DNA from: Mesorhizobium sp. ORS 3324
Lineage (GTDB): Bacteria; Pseudomonadota; Alphaproteobacteria; Rhizobiales; Rhizobiaceae
NCBI GenBank assembly: GCA_000824825.2
Contig: LM655200.1
Span: 113,748 to 157,825 of the forward strand
Length of the DNA: 44,078 nucleotides
Direction of reading: 5' to 3'
Each line of letters begins with the position of its first letter. Position 1 is the first letter of the stretch. Under the pieces are notes generated by a model. That model had not been told where the DNA came from. It ran no database searches and saw only the letters and a list, made by a program, of their open reading frames with translations. This document shows, piece after piece, positions 31,631 through 40,200 of the stretch. Position numbers and translations under genes: made by a program.

Positions 31631-32812
31631 TTATCGCCTGAGCACCGCGCTCAGCACGTCGCGGATGCCGATCGCGCCGACGAAGCGCGAGCCCTCGTCG
31701 AACAGCGCCACCGGGGCGGTCTGCGAGCGGTGCATGGCCAGCATCACCGTCTTCAGCGGCGTGCCTGGATTGGCCCAGAACACCTGAGCCCCCTCTTCCG
31801 GCTGGCGCTCGACATCGGCGCAGGACACCCACACCGCGGGCTTGCCGTGGCGCTCGGCCGCCGTCACCAGGCTGTGCTCGTCGATCTTGAAGCGCGTCGT
31901 CTTGCGCCGGTCGAGCCACACCCAGCCATTCTCGCCCTGTTCGAGGTCGCGGCGGTCGCGCATGACATTCCAGGCCGTCAGCACCGACAGCGGATTCACA
32001 TTGGCGATGAAGTCGCGCACATAGTCGTTGGCAGGGCGAAGCACGATGTCTTCCGGCGCGCCGGTCTGCACGATGCGCCCGCCCTCCATGATGGTGATGT
32101 GGGTGCCGATCTTCAGCGCCTCCTCGAGGTCGTGGCTGACGAAGATGATGGTCTTCTTCAACTCCGCCTGGAGCTGCAGCAATTCGTCCTGCAGCTTGGT
32201 GCGGATCAGCGGATCGAGGGCCGAGAACGGCTCGTCCATCAAAAGGATGGGCGCCTCGGTGGCAAAGGCGCGGGCGAGGCCGACGCGCTGCTGCATGCCG
32301 CCCGAGAGTTCATGCGCGTATTTCTTCGACCACTGGTCGAGGTGGACGAGCTGGAGCTGTTTTTGCACGCGCGCCTTGCGTTCGGCGTCCGGCACGCCGG
32401 CAAGCTCGAGGCCGAAGCCGACATTCTCCTCCACCGTGCGCCATGGCAGCAGGCCGAACTGCTGGAACACCATGGCCACCTGCTTCTGGCGCAGCCGCCT
32501 CAGCGTTGCCTCGTCGCAGGTGACGACATCGACCGTGCGGTCGCCGTCCTTGACCAGCACCTGGCCGCGCGACACGACGTTGAGCCGGTTGACGGCTCTG
32601 AGCAGCGTCGACTTGCCGGAGCCCGACAGGCCCATCAGCACCGAGATTTCACCTTCATGGACTGTGAGGTTGGCGCCGGCGCAGCCCAGCACATTGCCGG
32701 TCTTTTGGAGGATCTCGGCGCGGGTTGCGCCCTGATCGATCAGCGCCAGCGACTCCGCCTGATCAGGCCCGAAGACGATATCGACATTCTTGAAATCGAC
32801 GGCGATGGTCAT
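31631..32812 (-). CDS. choV: Choline ABC transporter ATP-binding protein
   Basis: This 393-residue ATPase energises choline uptake and is the last gene of choXWV. It has the glycine-betaine-importer form: a long N-terminal lead (FKNVDIVFGPDQAESLALIDQG), Walker A GLSGSGKST, Q loop, signature LSGGMQQRVGLARAF, Walker B ILLMDEPFSALD and the switch His in FVSHDLEEALK. A CBS-like C-terminal region of about 110 residues (KPAVWVSCADVERQPEEG, PVALFDEGSRFVGAIGIRDVLSAVL) follows, the regulatory module seen in ProV-type ATPases. The start overlaps the choW stop by four bases. Confidence 0.94.
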   Translation of the reverse strand: MTIAVDFKNVDIVFGPDQAESLALIDQGATRAEILQKTGNVLGCAGANLTVHEGEISVLMGLSGSGKSTLLRAVNRLNVVSRGQVLVKDGDRTVDVVTCDEATLRRLRQKQVAMVFQQFGLLPWRTVEENVGFGLELAGVPDAERKARVQKQLQLVHLDQWSKKYAHELSGGMQQRVGLARAFATEAPILLMDEPFSALDPLIRTKLQDELLQLQAELKKTIIFVSHDLEEALKIGTHITIMEGGRIVQTGAPEDIVLRPANDYVRDFIANVNPLSVLTAWNVMRDRRDLEQGENGWVWLDRRKTTRFKIDEHSLVTAAERHGKPAVWVSCADVERQPEEGAQVFWANPGTPLKTVMLAMHRSQTAPVALFDEGSRFVGAIGIRDVLSAVLRR

Positions 32813-33663
32813 TTGTTGCCTCCAACGCCGATACGCGTCATGCGGTCGAGCACGATGGCCAGCACGACGATGCCAAGGCCGGCTTCGAGCCCGAGGTCGA
32901 TCCGGCGCGAGCCAAGCGCGCGGTTGATTTCAGTGCCGAGTCCGCCGGCGCCGATCAGGGCCGCGAACACCACCATCGACAGCGACAGCATGATCGACTG
33001 CGTCAGGCCCGCCATAATGGTGGGCAAGGCTGAAGGAAGCTCGACCTTCCAGAGAAGTTGTCTTTTGGTGGCGCCGAACGCCTCACCTGCTTCGACGATC
33101 GATTTCGGCACTGAAGTGACGCCGAGATGCGTGAGACGAACCGGGGTCGGAATGACGAAGATGATGGTGACGATGAGACCGGGGGCGTTGCCGAGCCCGA
33201 ACAGCGTCAGCACCGGGATCAGGTAGACGAAGGTCGGCAGTGTCTGCATCAGGTCCAGCACCGGCAGCATGACGCGGTAAACCTTCGGCTTGTGCGCGGC
33301 CCAGATGCCGAGCGGCACGCCGATCGCCATGGCCATGGCGGCGGCGGCAACCACCAGCACCAGCGTCTGCACCGTCTGCTTCCAGAGGTTCTGGTTGATG
33401 ATGAAGATGAGGCCGATGAAGACGCCGATGGCGAGCGGGCGCGAACGCTGCAGGAACCAGGCGATGACGGCGACCACCAGGGCGAGCAGTACCGGCGGCA
33501 CGATCAGCAGCAGGTCCACCGCTCCGTCGAGGATGAAGTTAAGGCCATTCGAGAAAGCCCTGAAAATCGTATCGAAATTGTCGGTGAGGAAACTGAAGAA
33601 GGCCTTGCCCCACAGACCTATGGGGATCTTGTAGGCGACCAGAAATTTCGAGATCGGATCCAT
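32809..33663 (-). CDS. choW: Choline ABC transporter permease
   Basis: This 284-residue inner-membrane permease of the ProW/OpuAB class has about six helices, including VDLLLIVPPVLLALVVAVIAWFL and VQTLVLVVAAAAMAMAIGV. The EAA-type loop contacting the ATPase is VPKSIVEAGEAFGATKRQLLWKVELPSALPTIMAGL. The length is normal for a single-permease choline importer. The gene starts at 33663, 122 nt behind choX and past a terminator hairpin, and overlaps choV by four bases, so choW and choV are coupled. Confidence 0.94.
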   Translation of the reverse strand: MDPISKFLVAYKIPIGLWGKAFFSFLTDNFDTIFRAFSNGLNFILDGAVDLLLIVPPVLLALVVAVIAWFLQRSRPLAIGVFIGLIFIINQNLWKQTVQTLVLVVAAAAMAMAIGVPLGIWAAHKPKVYRVMLPVLDLMQTLPTFVYLIPVLTLFGLGNAPGLIVTIIFVIPTPVRLTHLGVTSVPKSIVEAGEAFGATKRQLLWKVELPSALPTIMAGLTQSIMLSLSMVVFAALIGAGGLGTEINRALGSRRIDLGLEAGLGIVVLAIVLDRMTRIGVGGNK

Positions 33664-33721
33664 TGTCCCCTCTTGTTGGTTTTCGCCGCCCTTGGCGGAC
33701 GGTCGTCTTCTGAAGCATATG

Positions 33722-33752
33722 AAAAAGGGCAGCCTTTTCCAGTGGCTGCCCT
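33722..33752 (-). terminator. Intercistronic terminator between choX and choW
   Basis: On the minus strand, AGGGCAGCC pairs perfectly with GGCTGCCCT across a 9-nt loop and is followed by TTTT. It lies 33 nt after the choX stop and before choW, so much of the transcript should end here and choX should be made in excess. Confidence 0.88.
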
Positions 33753-33784
33753 CCTCCGGAATTCATGCCGGGCTCAAAGCCGGC

Positions 33785-34720
33785 TCAGCCCCCGAGCGCC
33801 GTCTTGACGGCCGCCGCCGCGTCGCCGCCGTCGAAGGTGGTCACGCCGGCGATCCACGGCGCCACCGCGTCCGGATGCTTCTTCAGCCAGTCGGTGGCGA
33901 CCGTCTGCGGATCGCCGCCCTTGAGGATCGCGTCCATCATCTGGCCTTCCATGTCGAGATTGAACTTCAGGTTGGAGATGAACTTGCCGGCATTCGGGCA
34001 TTCGGTCGTGTAGCCCTTGCGCGTGTTGGTATAGACGGTGGCGGCGCCGAAGCCGCTGTCGCCCATGCCCTCGAGATAGGTGATCTTCATGGCGCCCATC
34101 ACCGGGTGCGGCGTCCAGCCGAGGAAGGCGATCCATTCATTGTTCTTCATCGACTGCTCGGCCTGCGTCAGCATGCCGGCTTCCGATGACTCGACCAGCT
34201 CGAAGCCCTGGAGGTTGTCCTTCGGGTTCTTGATCATGTCGAGGATGATGCGGTTGCCGTCATTGCCGGCTTCGATGCCGTAGATCTTGCCGTTGAACTT
34301 ATCCTTGAACTTGCCGAGATCGGTCAGCGTCTTGACGCCGGCATCCGCGACATAGTTCGGCACGACGATGCCGTAGCCGGCACCGGTCAGGTTGGTGCCG
34401 ACCGTCTCGACCGAGCCCTCGGCTTTGTAGTCCTTGATGTCGTTGGTCATCGACGGCATCCAGTTGCCGAGGAAGACGTCGAGGTCCTTGTTCTTCAGTG
34501 ACGCATAGGTCACCGGTACCGAAAGCTGGATCGTCTGCGGCTCGTAGCCGAGCGCGGTGAGCAGCACCGAGGCCAGCCCCGTGGTTGCCTGGATGTCTGT
34601 CCAGCCGACGTCGGACAGACGCACGGCCTTGCAGCTCGCAGGATCGCCGGCATAGGCGGCGGTCGTAGACAGAAGCGCCGCCAGGCCGAGGCCGGCGACG
34701 AAGGATTTCATACGCGACAT
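33785..34720 (-). CDS. choX: Choline-binding periplasmic protein
   Basis: This 311-residue substrate-binding protein heads choXWV. The signal peptide is MKSFVAGLGLAALLSTTAAYA. The aromatic cage known from Sinorhizobium meliloti ChoX (Trp43, Trp90, Tyr119, Trp205) is matched at a constant offset of three by Trp40 (VGWTDI), Trp87 (LGNWMPS), Tyr116 (GAGYGIV) and Trp202 (LGWTPHPV), so choline or acetylcholine is the likely ligand. The ATG at 34720 is preferred; an in-frame ATG at 34735, with GGGAG just upstream of it, would add five residues. A terminator after the gene favours high expression relative to the membrane components. Confidence 0.95.
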   Translation of the reverse strand: MSRMKSFVAGLGLAALLSTTAAYAGDPASCKAVRLSDVGWTDIQATTGLASVLLTALGYEPQTIQLSVPVTYASLKNKDLDVFLGNWMPSMTNDIKDYKAEGSVETVGTNLTGAGYGIVVPNYVADAGVKTLTDLGKFKDKFNGKIYGIEAGNDGNRIILDMIKNPKDNLQGFELVESSEAGMLTQAEQSMKNNEWIAFLGWTPHPVMGAMKITYLEGMGDSGFGAATVYTNTRKGYTTECPNAGKFISNLKFNLDMEGQMMDAILKGGDPQTVATDWLKKHPDAVAPWIAGVTTFDGGDAAAAVKTALGG

Positions 34721-34953
34721 TAACTTTTCTCCCATTGCAATTTATGAGGCGCACGAGGTCACGGTTCTTGCGCCCGCCTTGTTTCGTCAGCCAAACACCA
34801 TTTTGATGTGGTTTCAAGCGGCGCCGCATCACGATGAACGGCGCGCGCTGGCCATTCAGCGACATGCAGCGTCTTTCCAAAGCAAGCGCTTTTTTGGTGG
34901 ACGGAGCCGGCGCCCCCTTCCGCGCGTTGCGACAAGTGGGCTTAAAGACCCAC

Positions 34954-35565
34954 ATGGCGAAGCTCTACTTCAACTACGCGACGATGAATGCCGGCAAGAC
35001 GACCATGCTCCTGCAGGCATCCTACAATTATCGCGAACGCGGCATGACGACGATGCTGTTCGTTGCCGGCCATTATCGCAAGGGCGACAAGGGACTGATT
35101 TCGTCGCGCATCGGGCTGGAGGCCGAGGCCGAGATGTTCCGCGACGGCGACGATCTTTATGCGCGGGTTGCCGAGCATCACGAGCACACCACCGTCCATT
35201 GCATCTTCGTCGACGAGGCGCAGTTCCTGGAGGAGGAGCAGGTCTGGCAGCTCGCCCGCATCGCCGACCGGTTGAACATCCCTGTCATGTGCTACGGCCT
35301 GCGCACCGATTTCCAGGGCAAGCTTTTCCCCGGCTCGCGCGCGCTGCTTGCCATCGCCGACGACCTTCGCGAGGTGCGCACCATCTGCCGCTGCGGCCGC
35401 AAGGCCACGATGGTCGTGCGCCTCGGCCCCGACGGAAAGGTGGCGAAACAGGGCGATCAGGTGGCGATCGGCAAGGATGTCTATGTCTCGCTCTGCCGCC
35501 GGCACTGGGAAGAGGAAATGGGCAGGGCTGCGCCCGACGACTTCATCGGTTTTGCCCGCAACTGA
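34954..35565 (+). CDS. tdk: Thymidine kinase
   Basis: This 203-residue type II thymidine kinase phosphorylates thymidine to dTMP for salvage. It has the P-loop TMNAGKTTMLLQASYN, the FVDEAQFL Walker B motif (with the catalytic Glu/Gln pair), the lasso segment with CYGLRTDFQGKLFPGS, and zinc ligands in TICRCGRKA and SLCRRHW (three Cys and one His). The ATG at 34954 gives the standard N-terminus MAKLYFNYATMNAGKT; an in-frame ATG at 34834 would add 40 unlikely residues. It is divergent from choX. A 28-bp perfect palindrome follows 19 nt after the stop. Confidence 0.95.
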   Translation: MAKLYFNYATMNAGKTTMLLQASYNYRERGMTTMLFVAGHYRKGDKGLISSRIGLEAEAEMFRDGDDLYARVAEHHEHTTVHCIFVDEAQFLEEEQVWQLARIADRLNIPVMCYGLRTDFQGKLFPGSRALLAIADDLREVRTICRCGRKATMVVRLGPDGKVAKQGDQVAIGKDVYVSLCRRHWEEEMGRAAPDDFIGFARN

Positions 35566-35584
35566 AGCGGAGAGCCGCGCGACG

Positions 35585-35612
35585 GACGGCAGCCGGTTAA
35601 CCGGCTGCCGTC
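35585..35612. repeat. 28-bp perfect palindrome after tdk
   Basis: The sequence GACGGCAGCCGGTT is followed directly by its own reverse complement. As RNA it forms a 13-bp stem with almost no loop, and no T-run follows. It could be a Rho-assisted terminator of tdk or a dimer-binding site. Confidence 0.65.
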
Positions 35613-35901
35613 GGCCGTCGCTGACGATCGGTTGATCGGCCGCGATCCGGCACAAGAGATTTGCGACACTTCCCGGCGACGCCGCCGCTCGCAAAAACAA
35701 CAGCTTAAGGCGTTCAAGCCAAAGCTGTTTGAAGGCGAGGCGCATTACTCGCGCATGAGCATGCTTGCCTTGTCTTTCAAGGACCTGACCAATTCTTTTG
35801 TTTTGACGCCCCTCCTTGTCTTCCTTCTTTCAATCGCTTGGGGCCCCACATATATTCGCCGCCACGTGCGACGAAACCGGATGCCGAAGCGGGAGGCCCC
35901 T
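35613..35901. other. Leader of the AAA+ cluster; no gene recognised
   Basis: This stretch of about 290 bp carries no supported gene, although a frame in phase with the coiled-coil gene runs back to 35632. The region 35780-35860 is locally A/T-rich and has the best promoter-like words: TTGACG at about 35805 and TATATT at 35851-35856. They are not correctly spaced with each other, so no promoter is assigned. Confidence 0.35.
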
Positions 35902-36990
35902 ATGGCGACATTGCAGAATTTCGATGCCGAAATTGCCAAGACCAAGCAGGTCGTGCAGGACATGCGCACCAAGATCGAGCAGTCCGGCACCGTGCTCGAC
36001 ACGCTCGCCCAGGCCGACAAGAAGATCGGCGACGCCAATTTCGACATCGAGAACGCCCGCATCGAGGACGTGCTGAAGCAGCAGAAGGTCATGGAAGGAA
36101 ATATCGCCGACCTGATCATCGGGCTTGAGGACGCCACCAACGTCTTCGGCGCCGAATTCGAGAGCATGAAGAACTACACCGGCTGGGAAAACTTCGTCGG
36201 CGTGTTCTCAGCGCAGCGCAAGCAGCGCATGCGCACCGACCGCGTGCGCAACATGTCGCTTGCCGGCAATCTGCAGGAGCTGCTGGCGAAATCCGACACC
36301 ATCGTCGGCATCCTGAAGGCGCAGAAACAGATCCTCGACCAGCGCTACAAGACCTCCGAGACCAGCCTCTCGCAGGTGATCGAGCGTCGCAAGGCGACGA
36401 TGGCCAATCTCGAAGCCGTGCAGAAGCGCATCGAGGAGCTCAACCCGATGCTGCTCGACATCGAGAACAAGATCGCCGCCTCCACGACCCAGAAGGATCG
36501 CACCGAGCTCGAAGGCGAGCGCTCGAAGATGGCGACCGAATACAACGAGAACCAGGCCAAGGAGCAGGAATTGCTCGCCGAAAGTCAGACGCTGGAGCGC
36601 TATACCTCGATGTTCCAGACCTTCGTCGATTCGCTCAACAACCAGATCGCCGCGCAGTCGACGCTGATCAACAAGCTCACCATCGACACCGAGCAGCGCA
36701 TCGTCCTTTACAAGGCGCTGGAGGACTCGCTGAAGACCGCCGCCCAGCAGGATGTCGCCCACAAGATCAACACGCTGGGCAGCCAGGTCGACAACACGGC
36801 GGAAGAGACGATGGCCGGCATCGGCGCCGCCTCGCAGAAGCACATCGGCGATCTGCTCGAGATGCACGAGAAGAACATGGTGGCGAGCGCCGACATCCAG
36901 CGCCGCAAGAAGCTCGCCGACGACGCCTTCGCCCGCCGCTTCGACGAGGTGATGAAGAAGCACAACGCCGCCAACTACGTGCAGCAGTAG
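35902..36990 (+). CDS. Long coiled-coil protein of the AAA+ cluster
   Basis: This 362-residue cytoplasmic protein appears almost entirely helical. Heptad-rich segments occur at about residues 5-60 (DAEIAKTKQVVQDMRTKIEQ), 125-240 (ERRKATMANLEAVQKRIEEL) and 245-350 (QKHIGDLLEMHEKNMVASAD). It has no membrane helix, signal peptide or catalytic motif. The ATG at 35902 has GGGAG upstream and gives the natural start MATLQNFDAE; upstream in-frame starts give a hydrophobic stretch out of character. A distant resemblance to TelA-type tellurite-resistance coiled coils is possible but not provable here. It heads the cluster; the next gene starts 28 nt downstream. A scaffold or client of the ATPase is the likely role. 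Confidence 0.82.
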   Translation: MATLQNFDAEIAKTKQVVQDMRTKIEQSGTVLDTLAQADKKIGDANFDIENARIEDVLKQQKVMEGNIADLIIGLEDATNVFGAEFESMKNYTGWENFVGVFSAQRKQRMRTDRVRNMSLAGNLQELLAKSDTIVGILKAQKQILDQRYKTSETSLSQVIERRKATMANLEAVQKRIEELNPMLLDIENKIAASTTQKDRTELEGERSKMATEYNENQAKEQELLAESQTLERYTSMFQTFVDSLNNQIAAQSTLINKLTIDTEQRIVLYKALEDSLKTAAQQDVAHKINTLGSQVDNTAEETMAGIGAASQKHIGDLLEMHEKNMVASADIQRRKKLADDAFARRFDEVMKKHNAANYVQQ

Positions 36991-37018
36991 GCGGCGTGCC
37001 GGCATTCAGGGCAGTTCC

Positions 37019-38164
37019 ATGACCCCCGAAAATGACGCCGCGGCACGCTACTTCTCCGCCATCACGGCGGCGCTGAGCGGGCTCGAAGTGTTCATGCGCG
37101 ACGACCGCTCGCCGCTCTACCGACACGGCATCGTCGCCAGGATCGTCGCCGAATACATCGCCCGGCTGGACAAGTCTTTTTCCTGCTGGCGCAACCGGCT
37201 GGGCTTCATGGACACCTTCCGCATTTCGCGCGCCGACAGCGGCTATCCCGTCTTCCAGAACCTGCTCGAGCTGGAGAACGACCGCCGCCAGGCAGACAGC
37301 CGCCTGGCAAACATCCCGCAGGCCGCCGAACTGCGCGAGGAGATGGCCGACTTCATCCTGCGCCACAAGGAATTTCCCGAAGCGCTGCAGAAATCGATGG
37401 CCGAGCGACTCTATCTGGAGGACGTGAAGAGCGAGGCGACATTCGGCCCCTTCATCCTGGCGCAGACGGCGAAGGTCTCGGTCAATCCCAAGACCTTGCG
37501 GCCGTACTACCTCGTCCACTGGGCCTCGTTCGACGGCAGCGCCAACCTGCCGCTGGTCTATATGGTGACGGTTGAGGACTCCTCGGAGAGCATGGTGCGC
37601 CAATTGGTCGACAGCAACGGCAAGCTCGACGAGCGGGTCGACATTCCGCTTCCCGTCGACGGCCTGCTCAACCCCGAGCTCGCCCACCGCTTCGACGACT
37701 TTACGGAGAAGAATTCGGCCTACACGCTGTCGCCGGCGACGATTGCAGTCAACATGGACAGAGACTTCCCGGACCTGCACCCCAAGCAACTGCGCCGCGT
37801 CGTGCTCGGCCCCTTCTACTCGGCCGGCATCACCGAGAACAATTCGACCGTGACCGAGGTGCTGACCAAGGTGCGCAAGCCGGAGAATGCCTGGCTGCTC
37901 ACCTGGACCATCCAGGAGGTCTATTCCAAGGGCGAGAGGCCGGGCCGCAAAGGTCTGTGGTCGAGCGCGCCGTCATCGGAGGAATTCTTCATCGACACCG
38001 ACAACCTCGAAGCCGCGCGCCAGGGCGTGTCGAGCTACGAGAACCACGCGCTGATCCCGCACGAGGCCTACCAGGCGCTCTACGCCGCCGGCGAGGCGCA
38101 GAAGATCTTTTCCGGCTACAAGGTCCACGTCCTGTCCAACGGACAGGTTATCAGCGATGTCTGA
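37019..38164 (+). CDS. Unknown soluble protein of the AAA+ cluster
   Basis: This 381-residue protein is not recognised. It has a helical N-terminal third with many charged residues (ELREEMADFILRHKEFPEALQKSM) and a beta-rich middle (FILAQTAKVSVNPKTLRPYYLVHWASFDGSANLPLVYMVTVEDSSES). The C-terminal part ends KVHVLSNGQVISDV. There is no signal peptide, membrane helix or nucleotide motif. It starts 28 nt behind the coiled-coil gene and ends 24 nt before the ATPase gene, so it is part of the same transcript. A substrate-binding or regulatory partner of the ATPase is a guess from position alone. Confidence 0.8.
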   Translation: MTPENDAAARYFSAITAALSGLEVFMRDDRSPLYRHGIVARIVAEYIARLDKSFSCWRNRLGFMDTFRISRADSGYPVFQNLLELENDRRQADSRLANIPQAAELREEMADFILRHKEFPEALQKSMAERLYLEDVKSEATFGPFILAQTAKVSVNPKTLRPYYLVHWASFDGSANLPLVYMVTVEDSSESMVRQLVDSNGKLDERVDIPLPVDGLLNPELAHRFDDFTEKNSAYTLSPATIAVNMDRDFPDLHPKQLRRVVLGPFYSAGITENNSTVTEVLTKVRKPENAWLLTWTIQEVYSKGERPGRKGLWSSAPSSEEFFIDTDNLEAARQGVSSYENHALIPHEAYQALYAAGEAQKIFSGYKVHVLSNGQVISDV

Positions 38165-38188
38165 TCGTCAAACCGCGGAGTATCCTTC

Positions 38189-40099
38189 ATGGACACCGGC
38201 CTGACCACGATCCCGGAAGCGGCTATCGAAAAACATCGCGCCACCGCGCAAAGTTTCATCACCCGCATCGTCGTGCTGGAGGATCCGTCGCGCGAGTCCG
38301 GCACCACGCTCGCCGGCACCAACCGCCGTTTTGTCTCGACCGTCTCGGTCGGTTCGGTGCGCCGCACGCGCGAGGTCGAACTGTCGAAAACGGTCGCCGC
38401 GATCCATCCCGACGACCAGTTGATGACTATCCCGCAGCACACGCTGCTCTATCGCGTCAGGCGCGGCCTGGCGATCGCGCTCGCCATATCGGATGTCTTC
38501 GCCGAGGGTTCGGACCTCGAAAGCCTGCAGGCGAGGAATGTCCGCGCTCCGCTCGAGGGTGACGACGCCGCGGCCTTCAAGAAGCTGCTCTCGGCCTCGG
38601 CCTATGTTTCTGCCTTCAGCTTCGCCTCATACCTCTTCCAACTGATCGACAGCGACGGCGAGGCGCCGAACGATAGTCCCGAACCCGACTTCCTGTTCGA
38701 CACGCCGCAGGACGCGGTGAAATCGATCGTGGCCGGGCTCGACAAGGCGATTGCCGGCTCGAAGGACGACGCCGACCTGATGACGCGAGGACGCGCCTTC
38801 GCCCGCGTCGCCATCGACGGGCTCTTGGCGCGAAAGGGCCGTTTCGACGGCATCGGCGCGTTCGAGAATGCGCATGTCCGCATCGACGTCGACGACTTCG
38901 CCCTGGACGGCTTCGACGTGGCGCCCGGCAAGCGCGCCAAGCCGCTGGTGATGACCTTCAAGAAACCGGAAGAGGTCGTCGGCAACCACATCGCCAAATT
39001 CCAGTCGGTCAGGCTGGCCAAGATGCTGATGGCCTATGATTTCGAGCGCGAGCTGAACCCCTTCGTCGAGCTCGGCGGCTTCCTCTTCACCTTTATCGGC
39101 GACGGCGCGCCCGGCACTGGCAAGACGACGCTGATCCAGATGGTCGCCGGCCTCGTCAACGGCTATTGCCAGGTCGCCGGCTATCCCTTCGTCTACGAGA
39201 ATTTCGGCGTCGACCAGATCTCGTCCTACCAGGGCAAGTCCGGCCAGAACTGCCGCCAGTTCATCAACAACGTGCTCAATCCGCGCGTCATCGGCTTCGG
39301 CACCATCGACGACATCGACCAGGTCGCGGCGCGCCGCTCCGACGACCGCGCGTCGGCCGGCCAGCAGGAGATCACCGGCGTTTTGATGGACGCCTTTGCT
39401 GGCGCCTCGACGGTGGTGCGCGGCAACTGCGCCTTCGGCATGTTTTCCAACTATCCGGAAAATGTCGACGATGCGCTGCGTCAGCGCGCCGGCGCCCGCT
39501 GGCTGGTCGACGGCCCGCAGACCCGCGACGACTACATCGACATCTTCGTGCTGCTCGCCGGCAAGAACCACAAGATCCCGCTGGGCGACCACAAGCTCTA
39601 TGCCGCACAGGAAATCCAGCGCGCCGTGGCCGAGGCCTATGAGGAGCACGAGAAACCGCAGGAAGACGGGCTGGTGAAGGTCTATGAGCGCTACATGAAG
39701 GAGAACGGCACACCGAAGACGCTCGCCGATATCGGCACCTACCTGCACATGATCAAGAACGCCGAGCCGCGCTTCACCGGCCGCGCCATCAAGAACGTCA
39801 CCGACGCGATAAAGATGCGCGCCATGGACATCGAGCTGCCGGACGACTGGTTCGAGAAGCCGGAAGCCTTCATGCACAAGAGCTACGACGACAAGAAGGC
39901 GATGATCGAGGAACTGCGCGGGCCGTTCTCGATGGATATGGTCATGCAGGAGATCAACCGCTACGCCGATTCCGAATTCCGCTACTCCGACAAGTCCGAC
40001 GACGTGGCGGTGGAGAAGCTCCTGCGCGACGCGCGCCTGCGCGAACGCGCCGCACGCGAGATGGAGGAGCTGAAGAAGAAGGGGCTGTGGAATGGGTGA
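38189..40099 (+). CDS. AAA+ ATPase with long N-terminal domain
   Basis: This 636-residue protein has a novel-looking N-terminal half (about 1-290) and a classical AAA module. Walker A is GDGAPGTGKTT (Lys312), Walker B is FGTIDDIDQVA (Asp374, Asp375, Asp377), sensor 1 is the Asn of GMFSNYPEN (Asn421), and arginine fingers lie in DDALRQRAGARW (Arg431, Arg433). These should make an active hexameric ATPase of the FtsH/Vps4/Bcs1 broad class, without a protease domain. A long helical C-terminus ends with an Arg/Lys-rich tail (REMEELKKKG). The start at 38189 has GGAG eight bases upstream. It probably remodels one of the partners in this cluster or a membrane client. Confidence 0.9.
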   Translation: MDTGLTTIPEAAIEKHRATAQSFITRIVVLEDPSRESGTTLAGTNRRFVSTVSVGSVRRTREVELSKTVAAIHPDDQLMTIPQHTLLYRVRRGLAIALAISDVFAEGSDLESLQARNVRAPLEGDDAAAFKKLLSASAYVSAFSFASYLFQLIDSDGEAPNDSPEPDFLFDTPQDAVKSIVAGLDKAIAGSKDDADLMTRGRAFARVAIDGLLARKGRFDGIGAFENAHVRIDVDDFALDGFDVAPGKRAKPLVMTFKKPEEVVGNHIAKFQSVRLAKMLMAYDFERELNPFVELGGFLFTFIGDGAPGTGKTTLIQMVAGLVNGYCQVAGYPFVYENFGVDQISSYQGKSGQNCRQFINNVLNPRVIGFGTIDDIDQVAARRSDDRASAGQQEITGVLMDAFAGASTVVRGNCAFGMFSNYPENVDDALRQRAGARWLVDGPQTRDDYIDIFVLLAGKNHKIPLGDHKLYAAQEIQRAVAEAYEEHEKPQEDGLVKVYERYMKENGTPKTLADIGTYLHMIKNAEPRFTGRAIKNVTDAIKMRAMDIELPDDWFEKPEAFMHKSYDDKKAMIEELRGPFSMDMVMQEINRYADSEFRYSDKSDDVAVEKLLRDARLRERAAREMEELKKKGLWNG

Positions 40100-40134
40100 G
40101 CATTCTTCGCTGCTCGTAGGTGCCGAAGGATATG

Positions 40135-40195
40135 GCGCCAACGCTGACGCCCCCCTCTCCCCGTTCTTCACGGGGAGAGGGTAAGGGTGAGGGGC
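40135..40195 (+). repeat. Left 61-bp inverted repeat of the DUF559 cassette
   Basis: This repeat begins GCGCCAACG and contains the hairpin CCCTCTCCCCGT-TCTT-CACGGGGAGAGGG, followed by TAAGGGTGAGGGGC. Its reverse complement recurs at 40629-40689 with three differences. Positions 40151-40195 are perfectly inverted at 40629-40673. It starts 36 nt after the ATPase gene. Confidence 0.93.
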
Positions 40196-40200
40196 GGCGC

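Noticed and set aside
35902..36990. Naming the coiled-coil protein TelA
   Set aside because: Only a loose resemblance in the helical pattern is seen. No diagnostic TelA motif could be confirmed by eye.
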